From positions 24,571,780 through 24,635,779 of the forward strand of contig NC_133334.1 of NCBI RefSeq assembly GCF_042186555.1: 64,000 nucleotides of DNA. Reading direction: 5' to 3'. Positions 12,100 through 22,394 of the stretch are shown one piece after another. Position numbers and translations under genes: made by a program. Under the pieces are notes generated by a model that saw only the letters and a list, made by a program, of their open reading frames with translations, was not told where the DNA came from and did no database searches. The stretch is from Aquarana catesbeiana (taxonomy: Eukaryota > Chordata > Amphibia > Anura > Ranidae). The first letter of the stretch is position 1. Each line of letters begins with the position of its first letter.

Positions 12100-12790
12100 C
12101 ATCTCCATTTTTTACCAAGGGCACGTTTGGGGTACAACTAATAAAGATGCGCAATCCAAAAAAATCAAATGAGGAGGCATGTATAAATGCCAGCATGTGC
12201 TATAATGAATTAATGTGCTTAAAAATGCTGAGATGAAAATAAAAAATAATAAAACTGTGTAGTCCAAAAAGTGCTTGTCCCAATGTGAACAACCAGGACG
12301 AACTTCTCGGAAGAACAAACGATTTTTCTGTTCATTAAACACAGTAAGTAAAACAGCACTGCTTACCAGATGTGATGGATCTCAAATTATAGAGATCGGA
12401 TAGGCACACACAGGAAGGATCACTTGGCCAAAAGAGTTGTATCCATTGACTTTCACAATAACGGGATCCCTCCTCCTGTAGCGGCTTTTCTCTGCTGAAA
12501 TACTCCTCTCAAAGCCTTCTAGCAAGATAGATTCCTCCAAGGGATGTATTTATGAAATGGAAAGAAGAGGCTTCATGGTGCAGTACTCGAATTTAAAAGG
12601 TATTTATTCTTAAAACATCGTAGGCACTGACATCCAAACAAAACGGCATTCAGTGTATTCAAACCAGCCGCGGCTCATGCCAGCCAGCTGGTGCGTGGTG
12701 ACGTCAAGATCCGTACCTCCACCCGACGCGTTTTCCCATACAAGGCTTCGACTGGGAAAGGAGGCTGCCACGTTTGGGGTAGCCCCAGGT
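12100..12790 (-). repeat. Repeat with degenerate hammerhead-like 3' core
   Basis: On the minus strand 12760-12715 reads tcgaagccttg ... gggaaaacgcgtcggg. This resembles a hammerhead core, but the CUGANGA box is mutated and the GAAA box has an extra A. An AATAAATACC lies about 120 nt downstream (near 12600). See the better sites at 15537 and 15678. Confidence 0.35.
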
Positions 12791-12846
12791 ATCCCTCTCT
12801 AATATTTAACCTTTGTGGATGATGGTACCCGCCCCTATCTCTAGAT

Positions 12847-12982
12847 CAGTGATGGCGAACCTTGGCACTCCAGATGTTTTGGAACTAAATTTCCCATGAT
12901 GTTCAACTACACTGCAGAGTGCATTAGCATCATGGGAAATGTAGTTCCAAAACATCTGGGGTGCCAAGGTTCACCATCACTG
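12847..12982. mobile_element. Short palindromic hAT MITE, copy 1
   Basis: 136 bp, a near-perfect hairpin starting CAGTGATGGCGAACC and ending GGTTCACCATCACTG. Flanking 8-mers ctctagat and atctagat match at 7 of 8. The same family recurs at 16326 and 34067. Confidence 0.88.
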
Positions 12983-13019
12983 ATCTAGATCATTCATATT
13001 GAGGCATCCCTCCAAATAA

Positions 13020-13500
13020 AGTATACATAGTTATGTCAGGGTTCTGGGAGCCAAGGGAGTCTGAGGCTAGAGAAAAGGACAGAAAAAGGAGGACCCTCAC
13101 CTGGCCAACATCAAAATTGTACATAAAGAGAAAAGAGAAGCTGAACCAGCTCCTCAAAAAAAAACAGGCAGACTTTGTAGGCACAGCATGAGGCGGTATG
13201 TATAAAAAATATAACAAATTTTATTAGAAATACGTTAAAATAGAAAAAAAACTATAAATCATTTTAAAAGAACACCCTCCACATATAGAGAATCTACCTA
13301 TACCCAATCCAAATGTATGGAGATAAAATGAGCCCCAGTGGATCATAAAGTATATTGAAGTCCAAAAATTGGAGTCTGTAAGAGTAACGTCAATGTAGAT
13401 CACCACAACGTGGCCCAACGTTGCTCCATACTTTAACGTCAACGTGTTTTGCAAGATATAGTTGCTTCTTCAGGACTGATTGGATGGGTGCTGTTGTTAA
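13020..13500 (-). repeat. Repeat with degenerate hammerhead-like site
   Basis: On the minus strand near 13483-13430 lies CTGAAGA, a 4-bp stem II (GCAA/TTGC), then AAAACACGTT. The CUGANGA box, minimal stem III (ACACGU) and cleavage triplet GUU are present. The invariant G12 appears as A and stem I is weak. A downstream AATAAAATTTG occurs near 13215 on the same strand. The left part (13024-13146) is the direct repeat of 10341-10462. Confidence 0.4.
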
Positions 13501-13552
13501 ATTCAAAAATATATAATATTATACGCATGTCAAAATCACATATATAATATAT

Positions 13553-13682
13553 CAGGTATCTTCAAACTACGGCCCTCCAGCTGTTGTGAAACATTGTAAA
13601 ACTTTGACATTCACAGACATGACTAGGCATGATGGGAATTGTAGTTCCTGAACAACTGGAGGGCCTTAGTTTGAAGACCCCG
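13553..13682. mobile_element. Short palindromic hAT MITE, second family
   Basis: 130-bp hairpin. The left arm has cttcaaactacggccctcca and the right arm the inverted equivalent (tggagggccttagtttgaag). A perfect 8-bp target duplication TAATATAT lies at 13545-13552 and 13683-13690. Confidence 0.85.
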
Positions 13683-13879
13683 TAATATATTTTAACTTCA
13701 AATATTCTTCACATATATCTTGTGTATAAACATATACAGACATACAGGGAGTCCTTGCCTGATTAGATTCAGATTCAGGGAAGGATACAATGATTGATCA
13801 AGGAGAGAAAAGGACAGCCATAGGGTTGTGTAGGCCCCTATGGGACTGGTTGAGGCCTCAAGCCATGAAGCCAATGGTA

Positions 13880-15235
13880 TTTCCTGTATACTTGTTAGGG
13901 TCCTGTCAACCTAGATGGAAACGTGTAGGCTGAGGGGCTGGGGAAGATCCAGACAGTAGGCACCCAAAGGGAAGACTTGGCACACACAGTGGTTGAGAAT
14001 GCGGAATATATTATTAGCATTTCCAGAATGACTGAGTCCCTTCAACAATAATAACTAAGCAGCAACATTGACATAGGAGATGGAACTCACAGCAGGAGAG
14101 CAGAAGACTGAGGACGGCAGCACCTGGCACAGAGGTGGTATGCAGAGCAGATGCAGGAAGCTCAAGAGTGGAAATGTTTCCCAAGTAGTCTGCACCAATC
14201 CCTATACTGTCCTTCCTCCTCTGGAACCTGTCCCTGTGTTAGGTTCACTCTCCCTGTCTAGTGGGTTTCTGTCCCTAACCACACCACATGCAGAGTGTGC
14301 GCCAATATCAGTGGGCCAGGGCTTTCTTTGTAAACTCTGCCCTCACCAAAGATGGCTGTGTTGTCACTCAGGTGGTAGCATCCACTCGGACACAATCGGA
14401 ATACCAGTGATGGCAACGTATAATCGGAATACATATTCCTCCTGTCCTCCACTCTCCCTGCAAGGCAGATGCAACAGTGCCACCCATGTAGGGATGTCAG
14501 CACCCACCTGCCTACTAGTGTAGAGACAACGAAAATTGCCCACTCAAAGGGAGGTTGCTGCGGAACCACTGTCGGATAGAGTAAACGCCACTGTTAGGTC
14601 ATTCATGAAGTTCTATTCAACTAAAGTATTGAAAAGCAACAAGACTGGTGTCTTCCTTATCATTGGCCTATTCTAACTGGAAACCTGGCTTGGCTGGGTG
14701 GATGCCGAGTAAAGATGGCTGGCCAAACACTCTTCTGCCTGAGGAGTGTGACCACATGCCTGGACAGAGGTCTAGGCTTGAGGCCTAGAATTCTGAACAA
14801 GGGGATTGAAGCACCATGGAGAAACTCCAGTCTAACCTGAGAAGATGGGCAGAAGCTTTGTCCTCAACTGACGTGTGGTGGCCTCTCCCCAAGGAGTTGG
14901 TAACCGAGCCAACTCATGTCTTATTATCAGGAGCTGATTTCACAGAATGCTGGGTTGGCCCGAAGGTCCTATTTCTGTGAAGACCATAAGCACTTTTAGT
15001 CCTTCATCTGCACTCTGCAAAGTATGTGGGTGTCCTGGGCCCTAACCTTCTCTGCCAGGAGCGTTGAATAAGAGTCAATAAACTAACTTCACTTCTTGCA
15101 ATGTAAGTGACTGGCACTCATTTGTTCACATTACTCCACTAATGGCAAACACTAGACCATGAGGTGAAGTGCCAGCACACCCTGCCCCCTGAGGTACCTC
15201 ACATGCTTTGGAATTTGGGGATGGGATGCTACACA
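13880..15235 (+). repeat. Possible degenerate LTR
   Basis: Begins near TGTTAGGGTCCTG and ends GGGATGCTACA. The 3' part has 'ggtgtcctgggccctaacc' and AATAAA in 'gtcaataaactaac', resembling the 3' part of the LTR-like copy near 23360. No matching target duplication was found, so the boundaries are uncertain. It contains no coding domain. Confidence 0.35.
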
Positions 15236-15536
15236 TAAGACATGCATACCAAACGCAAATCTAAGGCCACTCGATCCTCCAAAACACTCCAGGTACTCCT
15301 AATGATGCTTGAATCCATAATGCTTCCTCAGCTGCAGCCTTCCTCAGATCGGAGGATCTTCAATCAATTGCAAAAAACACACACAATTGCAAAAAAAAAC
15401 TCCTTGTGCATTACCACCAAAACAAATTTATTTACATCACAAAGACAAATGGATACTCACAAACATAAAAGAACAGCAGGCATATAACACAAAAACTCCA
15501 GCCGAAGGCAGTGTCACCTGTCCTTGGACCAACCGG

Positions 15537-15590
15537 TTGAAACTGATGCATTTCAGGGGACTAGCCCCCTTCTTCAGAGCTAAACCAACC
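15537..15590 (-). ncRNA. Candidate type-I hammerhead ribozyme, left arm
   Basis: Minus strand: CTGAAGA (15577-15571), a stem II of five pairs (AGGGG/CCCCT, 15570-15555) closing a 6-nt loop, GAAA (15554-15551), a minimal stem III (A-U and U-A around a GC loop), then cleavage triplet AUC ending at 15545. Stem I can form from AGCT with AGTT (one G-U) and GGTT with AACC around an internal loop. Positions 3-9, 12-14, 15.1, 16.1 and 17 all fit the hammerhead consensus. Activity is untested. Confidence 0.6.
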
Positions 15591-15677
15591 TCATGTCATA
15601 TCACTGCTTGACTTGCTTGTTGGTCAGGAGGAGGGATGCCTTCAACACATGATTATTTAAGCAGTGACATGGCATGA

Positions 15678-15735
15678 GGTTGGTTTAGCTCTGAGGAGGG
15701 TGGCACGTCCCCCGAAACGTGTCAGCCTTCCAACC
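15678..15735 (+). ncRNA. Candidate type-I hammerhead ribozyme, right arm
   Basis: Plus strand: GGTTGG (15678-15683) and AGC of AGCT form stem I with CCAACC and AGC downstream (15724-15735), around an internal loop. Core CTGAGGA is at 15691-15697, stem II at 15698-15713 (GGG/CCC plus an imperfect extension), GAAA at 15714-15717. The minimal stem III is ACGTGU, and the triplet GUC ends at 15723. All core positions match. Stem I here is the best in the window (nine pairs). Confidence 0.62.
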
Positions 15736-15905
15736 TTTTGGTCCAAGGACAGATGACACCGCCTTCGGCTTGAATTTTTGTGCTATATTCCTGCTGTACT
15801 TTTATGTTTGTGAGTATGTGTTTGTCTTTGGCATTTAATACATTTGTTTTGTGGCAATGCACAAGGAGTTTGCACCCTCCTGTGTGTGTGTGTGTTTTGC
15901 GTGTT

Positions 15906-16325
15906 TGACACAAAGCATCATGGGAATTGTAGTCCATCCCTCGCCACAGTGCCCTGTCTTGTCTGCAGGAAAAGACTACAACTCCCAGCCAGCCTGGGCC
16001 CTCTGAGTTTACATTGCCACAGTGACACAGTGTGACAGGGATGAATGTGACAGGGGCCCCTTGAGCAGGGAAGGGGTCCCCTTGTAGCTACACCAGTGGG
16101 TGTCACCCCCTGTAGCGGGTGTCACCCAGGTACGGTCTGCACCCCCCCATAGCAACGCCACTGACCTTCACAGCACACTTAGATGGATAATAGTCACAGA
16201 CCTTATGGCCAAAGTGTCCCTTGCCTGCACAGGCACTCTGTGTTGGCTGTAACCGCCATCCTTGTGTATGGCAGGGCTGCACTCATGATCCTACCTACCC
16301 ATCAGCTGTAAATCACAGCCTACCC
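15906..16325. other. Mixed repeat remnants
   Basis: Near 16163 the minus strand begins CAGTGGCGTTGCTATGG, a plausible hAT end, and runs left through short GGTGACACCC repeats. No opposite terminus or target duplication was found. A (GT)n tract lies at about 15881-15896. Confidence 0.3.
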
Positions 16326-16462
16326 CAGTGATGGCGAAAATTGGCACCCCAGATGTTTTGGAACTACATTTCCCATGATGCTCAACTACACTGCAGAGTG
16401 CATGAGCATTATGGGAAATGTAGTTCCTGAACATCTGGGGTGCCAAGGTTCGCCCATCAATG
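16326..16462. mobile_element. Short palindromic hAT MITE, copy 2
   Basis: 137 bp, same family as 12847 and 34067. Starts CAGTGATGGCGAAAATTGG. Perfect 8-bp target duplication GCCTACCC (16318-16325 and 16463-16470). The 3' end has drifted (ATCAATG instead of ATCACTG). Confidence 0.9.
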
Positions 16463-18430
16463 GCCTACCCTATTGGAGAATGATAGGTGGTGGCAACAGT
16501 TGAAACTGATGGGTGGTGGACAGGTACAACACCACAGGCCGCTTCTACCCACCACCACCTTTTTTTTTACATCGGTGGGCAGTTTGTAGATGCTGGCAGG
16601 AAGATCTTCAGTGGGCTGCAGGTAAGGCAGCTGTGGGCCGTAGGGCTTACATTTTACATGCCTGGCAGGAGACATGTTCTAAACAACGTGAAGGTAGAAA
16701 AATTGCTGTTGATCTCTAAATCTCAAATAAAAAGATAAAAAAAAAGTAATAATAAAAGTCAGGAGCGGCGGGAATTCTCTGGAGTTCGAAGAGAAGATTC
16801 TAAAGGTTAGAAATCAATAAGTAACAGAGCAGAAGCTCAGCAGAGACCACAAAGATCAATCCGCAACCTGGAGGTCACCACGCAGGAAAGAAGAAGGACA
16901 GAAGACCTCTCGGAGCTCAGAAAGAGACCCGCCACCTTCACGTGAGCTCTGGTATGTCACAGGAACTTTAATATTGTACTACTGTAATCAACCAGATATA
17001 ATTAAATGTCATATATAATCAGGTAATATACTATGATACCAACTAGAGTACACTGCAATACATACCGTAACCTGCAGCAAATATAGAATCTGGTTATTTT
17101 AAATGTAATATATTTTAATTCATTCAATGTACAGTATGTAAAGCCCAAACTATATAAATGCCTATATTACATAAATAAAACTAATAATAAATAATTTATA
17201 ATTTTAAAATATATATATATTCAGTTGGTTTTGCATGCTGCAGAGGAAGACCATTGCTCTCTGTGTGGAAGCAGTGGTCTCTCTGCAGAGGTCTATTAAA
17301 TAAATAAATAATAATATTTTTTTTTTTTATAGTTTTTGGATACAGTGGGCAAGGGATAGAGGCCCTGTTATATATACACACTATATACACATTATATACA
17401 CATACAGTATATATATATATATATACTTCCTAAGGAAAGCCGCAGCAGTATTTTTGCCATGAAGGGTTCACTTTGAGCTGGACAACTTTCATTATATTTG
17501 TAGCTTTCTTAGGAAGTATGGTTTGCTGGAAGTAATGTGCGGGATAAAGGCCAGACGTGAGAATAGAGGCAGCAGGGAGCAACCAATGGGAGACCCAAAA
17601 GTCGTCTAATCCTAAAATGTATACGATTCAGCATCTCTTCCGCCACCAGTGCGCCAACACCACCATCTAGTGGTAATAAAATGGAATTACATCATATCCT
17701 CCTGACATTTTAGGGCCCATTCAGACATTTCCGCTGTGGTGTGTCACCGCATGCATTTTAACGTTCAGTGTTTCACGTCCATTTTGAATGCAGGTTTTTA
17801 TGCACCTGTAGCTGCGCATGGTAGCCAATCAGCTTCTAACTTCAGCTTGTTCAATTACACTTTGACAATAAAACCTGGAAGATGATTGGTTTCCATGCAG
17901 AGCTGCACCAGATTTTGAATGCTCCAGTTTTAGTAAAGATTCTAAAGGTTAGAATAATATGACTATCATAATATGACTAAGGTCCTTATAGGCTGAAACA
18001 CGTCAACTGACTTAATCAGCGTTTGTTCCCTGAAATGAAGAAATTTTAAGAGCAACAACTGGAGTGCGGAATATTTTTTCTACATTACTCTACTCAGCCA
18101 GCGACTGTGGATCGAGCACCCGGGAGCTCTGCTATCTATGTGGTGTATGGGTAGTAGCACTGACTTTTCTGTTTATACTTTAGCAAGAAATATACAGTTA
18201 AATTTAAAAACAAAGATTTTTTTTGTATTTTGGGAAAGTTTTCCTTTGATAATAATAAAAAAAAATCAGGAGCTATCCATTACAATTTACCAACAAATGA
18301 AAGCCCAATTTGTCCTGAAAAAACAGCCACGGTATCTACCACCTGGATGCACAAAGTAGTTGTCGTGATATGTACAGTTTTACCAACATGTAAAAAAAAT
18401 TGCAAAATTAGGCTTAGGCATTTCGATTTG
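16463..18430. other. Mixed sequence, weak hammerhead-like site near 17973-18012
   Basis: TA-rich microsatellites occur near 17207-17220 and 17397-17425. At 17973-18012 (+) 'tgactaaggtcc...aggctgaaacacgtc' keeps GAAA, a minimal stem III and GUC, but the CUGANGA box is damaged (C3 and G8 changed). The rest shows no recognisable gene. Confidence 0.35.
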
Positions 18431-18449
18431 TTTTACCCTTAGGCACGAA

Positions 18450-19080
18450 GGGGTTAAGCTTTTGTAATGAAAACCTAACTGGATTTAATGGGGTCTTTTA
18501 TATCTGCCGTCACTGACCCTCACAGTCACATAATGTACATTTCGTTTCATATATAATTTAATAGATAACAGAACAGTAAGTGATTTTTACTATATTTCCA
18601 GTAATCCCCAGGAAGGGGAGCTGCTTTCATGTCAAGTGATCATACGGGAAGTTAAAAGCGTGGACGATATCTTGCCCATTAGAAGGATAAAGTGAAATCT
18701 CGCACAGAATGGAGCCTGTTCCTCCCCTGCCTCTGTTTATTGATCACAGAAGTATTTCTCCCTTTTGAAGACCGTTACCGCCGATGCTTCACCCACCACC
18801 GCGCGGCCTCTCTGTGTTGGAATGGGGGGATTATCTTGTTATCTGACTTCTAGTACCGGGGTACCCGGGTGTCCGGGACCGCGCCACGCGAATGCGACGC
18901 AGAAAATTAGATAACAGAGCGGCATGACTCCAGTCGAGATTAAAGGCGCTAAAGGCTGATTATGAGATACAAAGAGCATTTGGTTTATTCATTAATGATT
19001 TCCTACAAGGCTTTATAAGATGCCGAGCAGATATCCTATTCTGGTTCATGCTTAAAGCCGAACTCCAGGAATTCAACCGC
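18450..19080. other. Apparently single-copy non-coding stretch
   Basis: Unique-looking sequence of mixed composition with no copy elsewhere in the window and no convincing reading frame. It includes AT-rich motifs such as 'tttattcattaatgatttcc'. A candidate for conserved regulatory DNA, by appearance only. Confidence 0.35.
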
Positions 19081-19168
19081 TTTATAAAAACTGCAGGGAG
19101 GCCATGCCTTAAAGTGGTTATAAGGTCAATTTTTTAATTCTATTTTAATAACAAACATGTTATACTTA

Positions 19169-20817
19169 CAGTTGTGCTCATAAGTTTACATACCCTGGCA
19201 GAATTTATGATTTCTTGGCCATTTTTCAAAGAATATGAATAACACAAAAACTCTTCTCTCACTCATGGTTAGTGTTTGGCTGAAGCCATTTATTATCAAT
19301 CAACTGTGTTTACTCTTTTTAAAACACAATGACAAACAGAAACTACCCAAATGACCCTGATCAAACGTTTACATACCCCAGTTCTTAATACCGTGTATCG
19401 CCTCCTTTAACATCAATGACAGCTTAAAGTCTTTTGTGGTATTTGTGGATGAGGCTCTTTATCGTCTCAGATGGTAAAGCTTCCCATTCCTCTTGGTAAA
19501 AAGCCTCCAGTTCCTGTAAATTTTTGGGCTGTCTTGCATGAACGGCACGTTTGAGATTTCCAAAGAGTGGCTCAATGATATTGAGGTCAGGAGACTGAGG
19601 TGGCCACTCCAGAACCTTCACTTTATTCTGCTGTAGCCAATGACAGGTTGACTTGGCTTTGTGTTTTGGATCATTGTCATGTTGGAATGTCCAAGTACGT
19701 CCCATGCACAGCTTCCTGGCTGATGAATGCAAATGTTCCACCAGTATTTTTTGATAACATACTGCATTCATCTTGCCATCAATTTTGACCAAATTTTCTT
19801 GTGCCTTTATAGCTTACACATCCCCAAAACATCAGCGATCCACCTCCGTGTTTCACAGTAGGAATGGTGAACCTTTCATCATAGGCCTTGTTGACTCCTC
19901 TCCAAATGAAGCGTTTATGGTTGTGGCCAAAAAGCTCAATTTTGGTCTCATCACTAAAAAATGACTTTGTGCCAGAAGGTTTGAGGCTTGTCTCTATGCT
20001 GTTTGGCATACTGTAAGCAGGATACTTTGTGGCATTTGCATAGTAATGCCTTTTTCTGGCGACTCGACCATGCAGCCCATCTTTCTTCAAGTGCCTCCTT
20101 ATTGTGCATCTTGAAACAGCCACACCACATGTTTTCAGAGAGTCCTGTATTTCACCTGAAGTTCTTTGTGGGTTTTTCTTTGCATCCTGAACAATTTTCC
20201 TGGCAGTTGTGGCTGAAATTTTAGTTGGTCTACCTGACCGTGGTTTGGTTTCAACAGAACCCCTCATTTTCCACTTGTTGATTAGAGTTTGAACACTGCT
20301 GATTGACATTCTCAATTCCTTGGATATCTTTTTATATCCCTTTCCTGTTTTATACAGTTCAACTACCTTTTCCCGCAGATCCTTTGACAATTCTTTTGCT
20401 TTTCCCATGATTCAGAATCCAGAAACGTCAGGGCAGCACTGGATGAACGATGCAAGGGTCTGTCAGGAGTCCAGAAACTCATTGACCTTTCATACATACA
20501 CACTAATTACAAGCAAACAGATCACAGGTGAGGATGGTTACCTTTAATAGCCATTCAAACCTCTTTGTGTCAACTTGTGTGCATGTTATCAGGCCAGAAT
20601 CACCAGGGTATGTAAACTTTTGATCATGGTCATTTGGGTAGTTTCTGTTGTCATTATGATATAAAAAGAGTAAACACAGTTGATTGATAATAAATGGCTT
20701 CAGCCAAACGCTAACCATGATTGAAAGAAAAGTTTTTGTGTTATCATTCATATTCTCTGAAAAATGGCCAAGAAATCATAAATTCTGCCAGGGTATGTAA
20801 ACTTATGAACACAACTG
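19169..20817 (-). mobile_element. Full-length Tc1-like transposon
   Basis: 1649 bp with inverted ends CAGTTGTGCTCATAAG and (complement) CAGTTGTGTTCATAAG, extending through a gtttacataccctggcagaa block. A TA target duplication lies at 19167-19168 and 20818-20819. Both ends and a nearly complete transposase region survive, so decay since insertion looks moderate. Confidence 0.93.
19424..20408 (-). pseudogene. Tc1-like transposase, frameshifted
   Basis: DDE transposase of the Tc1/mariner family, which cuts and pastes the element at TA sites. Reading leftward from the start at 20408, the first ~110 residues hold two helix-turn-helix DNA-binding regions (SKDLREKVVELYKTGKGYK and a later RRHLKKDGLHGR). 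The catalytic part has SDETKIELFG, then HDNDPKH, then SPDLNIIEPLF, so the three acidic residues are present with 34 residues between the second and third. The frame is broken near 19785-19800, where the two halves overlap in different frames. A compensating pair of shifts (about 20030 and 19945) scrambles ~20 residues before the first catalytic Asp. Cannot make a normal transposase as it stands. Confidence 0.92.
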
Positions 20818-20946
20818 TACCTGCTCTGTGTAATGGTTTTGCACAGAGCGGTCCCGATCCTCCTCTTCTCAGGTCCTCTGTCAGCGCTCATGGCTCCTTC
20901 TCTTGTCAGTGGGCCCCCATAGCAAGCCGCTTCTTATTGTGGCACA

Positions 20947-21698
20947 CAGTGGTGGCTGGTCGGTCCAGCACTTACCCCATCTAGGTGGTGGGTGGCGGAT
21001 TGTGGGCAGCGGCTCTGGTGTCCTCAGTGCGGCAGGTGACTGGCGGCGGGCTGGGAGCAGCAGCTTTGGTGTCCTCAGTGCGGCAGGTGACTGGCGGCGG
21101 GCTGGGAGCAGCAGCTTTGGTGTCCTCATTGTGGCAGGTGGCAGGCGGCGAACTGGGAGCAGCGGCTCTGGTGTCCTCAGCGGGGCAGTTGGCTGGCGGC
21201 GGGCTGGGAGCAGCAACTCTGGTGTCCTCAGTGTGGCAGGTGGCTTGCAGCAGACTGTGAGCAGCGGCTCCGGTGACCTTAGCGCGGTGGGTGGCTGCCA
21301 ACGGGCTGGGAGCAGCGACTCTGGTGTCCTTTCCTTCACGGCTTCCGCTGTGCGTGTCCTCTTTCCTCCTCCTAGGTGTCCAATAGGGTCGCCTGACGTT
21401 TTGGCCAATCAGAAAGCGGGTCTCAGACCCGCTTCCTGATTGGCGGGGAGGAGATTTAGTGTGAAAATAGTGAATATTCATTCGATATCGTCACACAACT
21501 GGGTGGGCTCTGAGCGCAATGCTCTGCGCCCCATGCCCACTCTTTTTTTAAGCCTATTGGAGCCTCTGGCTCTAATCATGTGCTTGAAAAAACACCCCCC
21601 CCCCCATTGGAATCCATGCATCCGGCGTCCTGTATGTAGATGAGGGTGCATGGATAGGGGTGGCAGCGCCCATGTGCCCTCTATGGACGGGCCACCTG
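20947..21698. mobile_element. Non-autonomous hAT element with 51-bp internal repeats
   Basis: Starts CAGTGGTGGCTGGTCGG and appears to end GGGCCACCTG. The 3' half matches 7808-8314 (tgtccaatagggtcgcctga, agcctattggagcctctggc). Flanking 8-mers (gtggcaca, cgggctcg) do not match, so a flank has changed or an end is misplaced. It lies inside the T2-like MITE. Confidence 0.6.
20990..21340. repeat. 51-bp minisatellite, about 6.5 copies
   Basis: Unit anchored by 'ggtgtcctcagtgcggcagg' at 21017, 21068, 21119, 21170, 21221, 21272 and 21323. As 51 is a multiple of three, it stays open in several frames and gives repetitive Gly/Ser/Ala or Pro-rich translations that are not proteins. Confidence 0.85.
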
Positions 21699-21911
21699 CG
21701 GGCTCGGTTCTGAGCTGTGCTGCCTGCATCCATAGACAAAGACAGCGTAGCTCGCACCACTGAAAGCAGCAGGGGCCAATGGCCGCTACAGACGGCCACA
21801 GCACTGTATCAAGTGAGGACTCTGGTAAGTATAAGAGGGGTGAGGGGGCAATACTGTTACCTAAACATTTTTTACCTTAATGCAGGGAAGTATGGAGTTT
21901 TTTTTATTTAA

Positions 21912-22341
21912 ATGGATTGTAAAGTCTTAAGGTTTTTCACATTAATTAATTCTATGCATTAAGGTGAAAAACCTTCTTTGCTGCAGCTGCTCCCAGACCC
22001 CTCCCTTTTTCTTACCTGAGCCCGACCGTTCCAGCGATGTGAACGAGCCCATCGACTCCAGCTGCTGTCTCTGTCCTCATTCGATAGATTGATAGCAGCG
22101 GGAGCTATTGTCTGTGTCAATTGACACAGCAGCAGGAATCAGGAGCTTGCCCGCACGGGTGCCCCCATGGTAAACAGCTCTCTGTGGGGGCACCCGATGA
22201 AGGGGAGAAGCCAGGAGCGCCGGCGGGGCACCCCAGAAAAGGAGGTTCGGGGCTGCTCTGTGCAAAACCCTTGCACAGAGCAAGTAAGTATAACATGTTT
22301 GTTATTTTTATAAAAAAAAAATCTGAACCTTTACAACCCCT
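21912..22341. mobile_element. T2-like MITE
   Basis: 430 bp bounded by TTAA (21908-21911 and 22342-22345). Ends are ATGGATTGTAAAGTC and (complement) AGGGGTTGTAAAGG. Interior blocks match 44818-45279 and 19113-19168. T2-type MITEs duplicate TTAA and end near AGGRR, which fits. Confidence 0.7.
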
Positions 22342-22394
22342 TTAAGAATCATACTTACCTAGGTGGATGCAGCATCAGTCCGAGTTTAGTCAGA

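Larger units (their letters stand above)
15374..15905. mobile_element. Foldback element with a hammerhead-like core in each arm
   Basis: Two arms of about 235-245 bp (15374-15608 and 15659-15905) are inverted copies of each other around a ~50-bp spacer, roughly 85% alike by eye. Each arm, read outward from the spacer, carries ttggtttagct, a hammerhead-like core, ttggtccaaggaca, tttatgtttgtgagta and an AAT(A/C)A-ATTTG block. The arms differ enough to be old duplicates. No reverse transcriptase lies between them. The layout recalls the repeated ends of Penelope-like elements, but that link is inference. Confidence 0.65.
19113..21900. mobile_element. T2-like MITE carrying nested Tc1 and hAT insertions
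   Basis: Begins at TTAA (19109-19112) followed by AGTGGTTATAAGG. Its interior blocks (aacaaacatgttatactta, tttgcacagagcggtcccgatcctcc) match the T2-like MITEs at 21912 (inverted) and 44818. A Tc1 element (19169-20817) and a hAT element (20947-21698) sit inside it. The right end is eroded into the next T2-like copy. Confidence 0.65.

Noticed and set aside
20881..21481. Long Gly/Ser/Ala- and Pro-rich frames on both strands (up to 178 residues)
   Set aside because: Product of the 51-bp minisatellite, whose period is a multiple of three; no domain recognised.
20939..21706. 8-bp target duplication for the hAT element at 20947
   Set aside because: Flanking 8-mers gtggcaca and cgggctcg do not match; the element call rests on shared ends and interior only.
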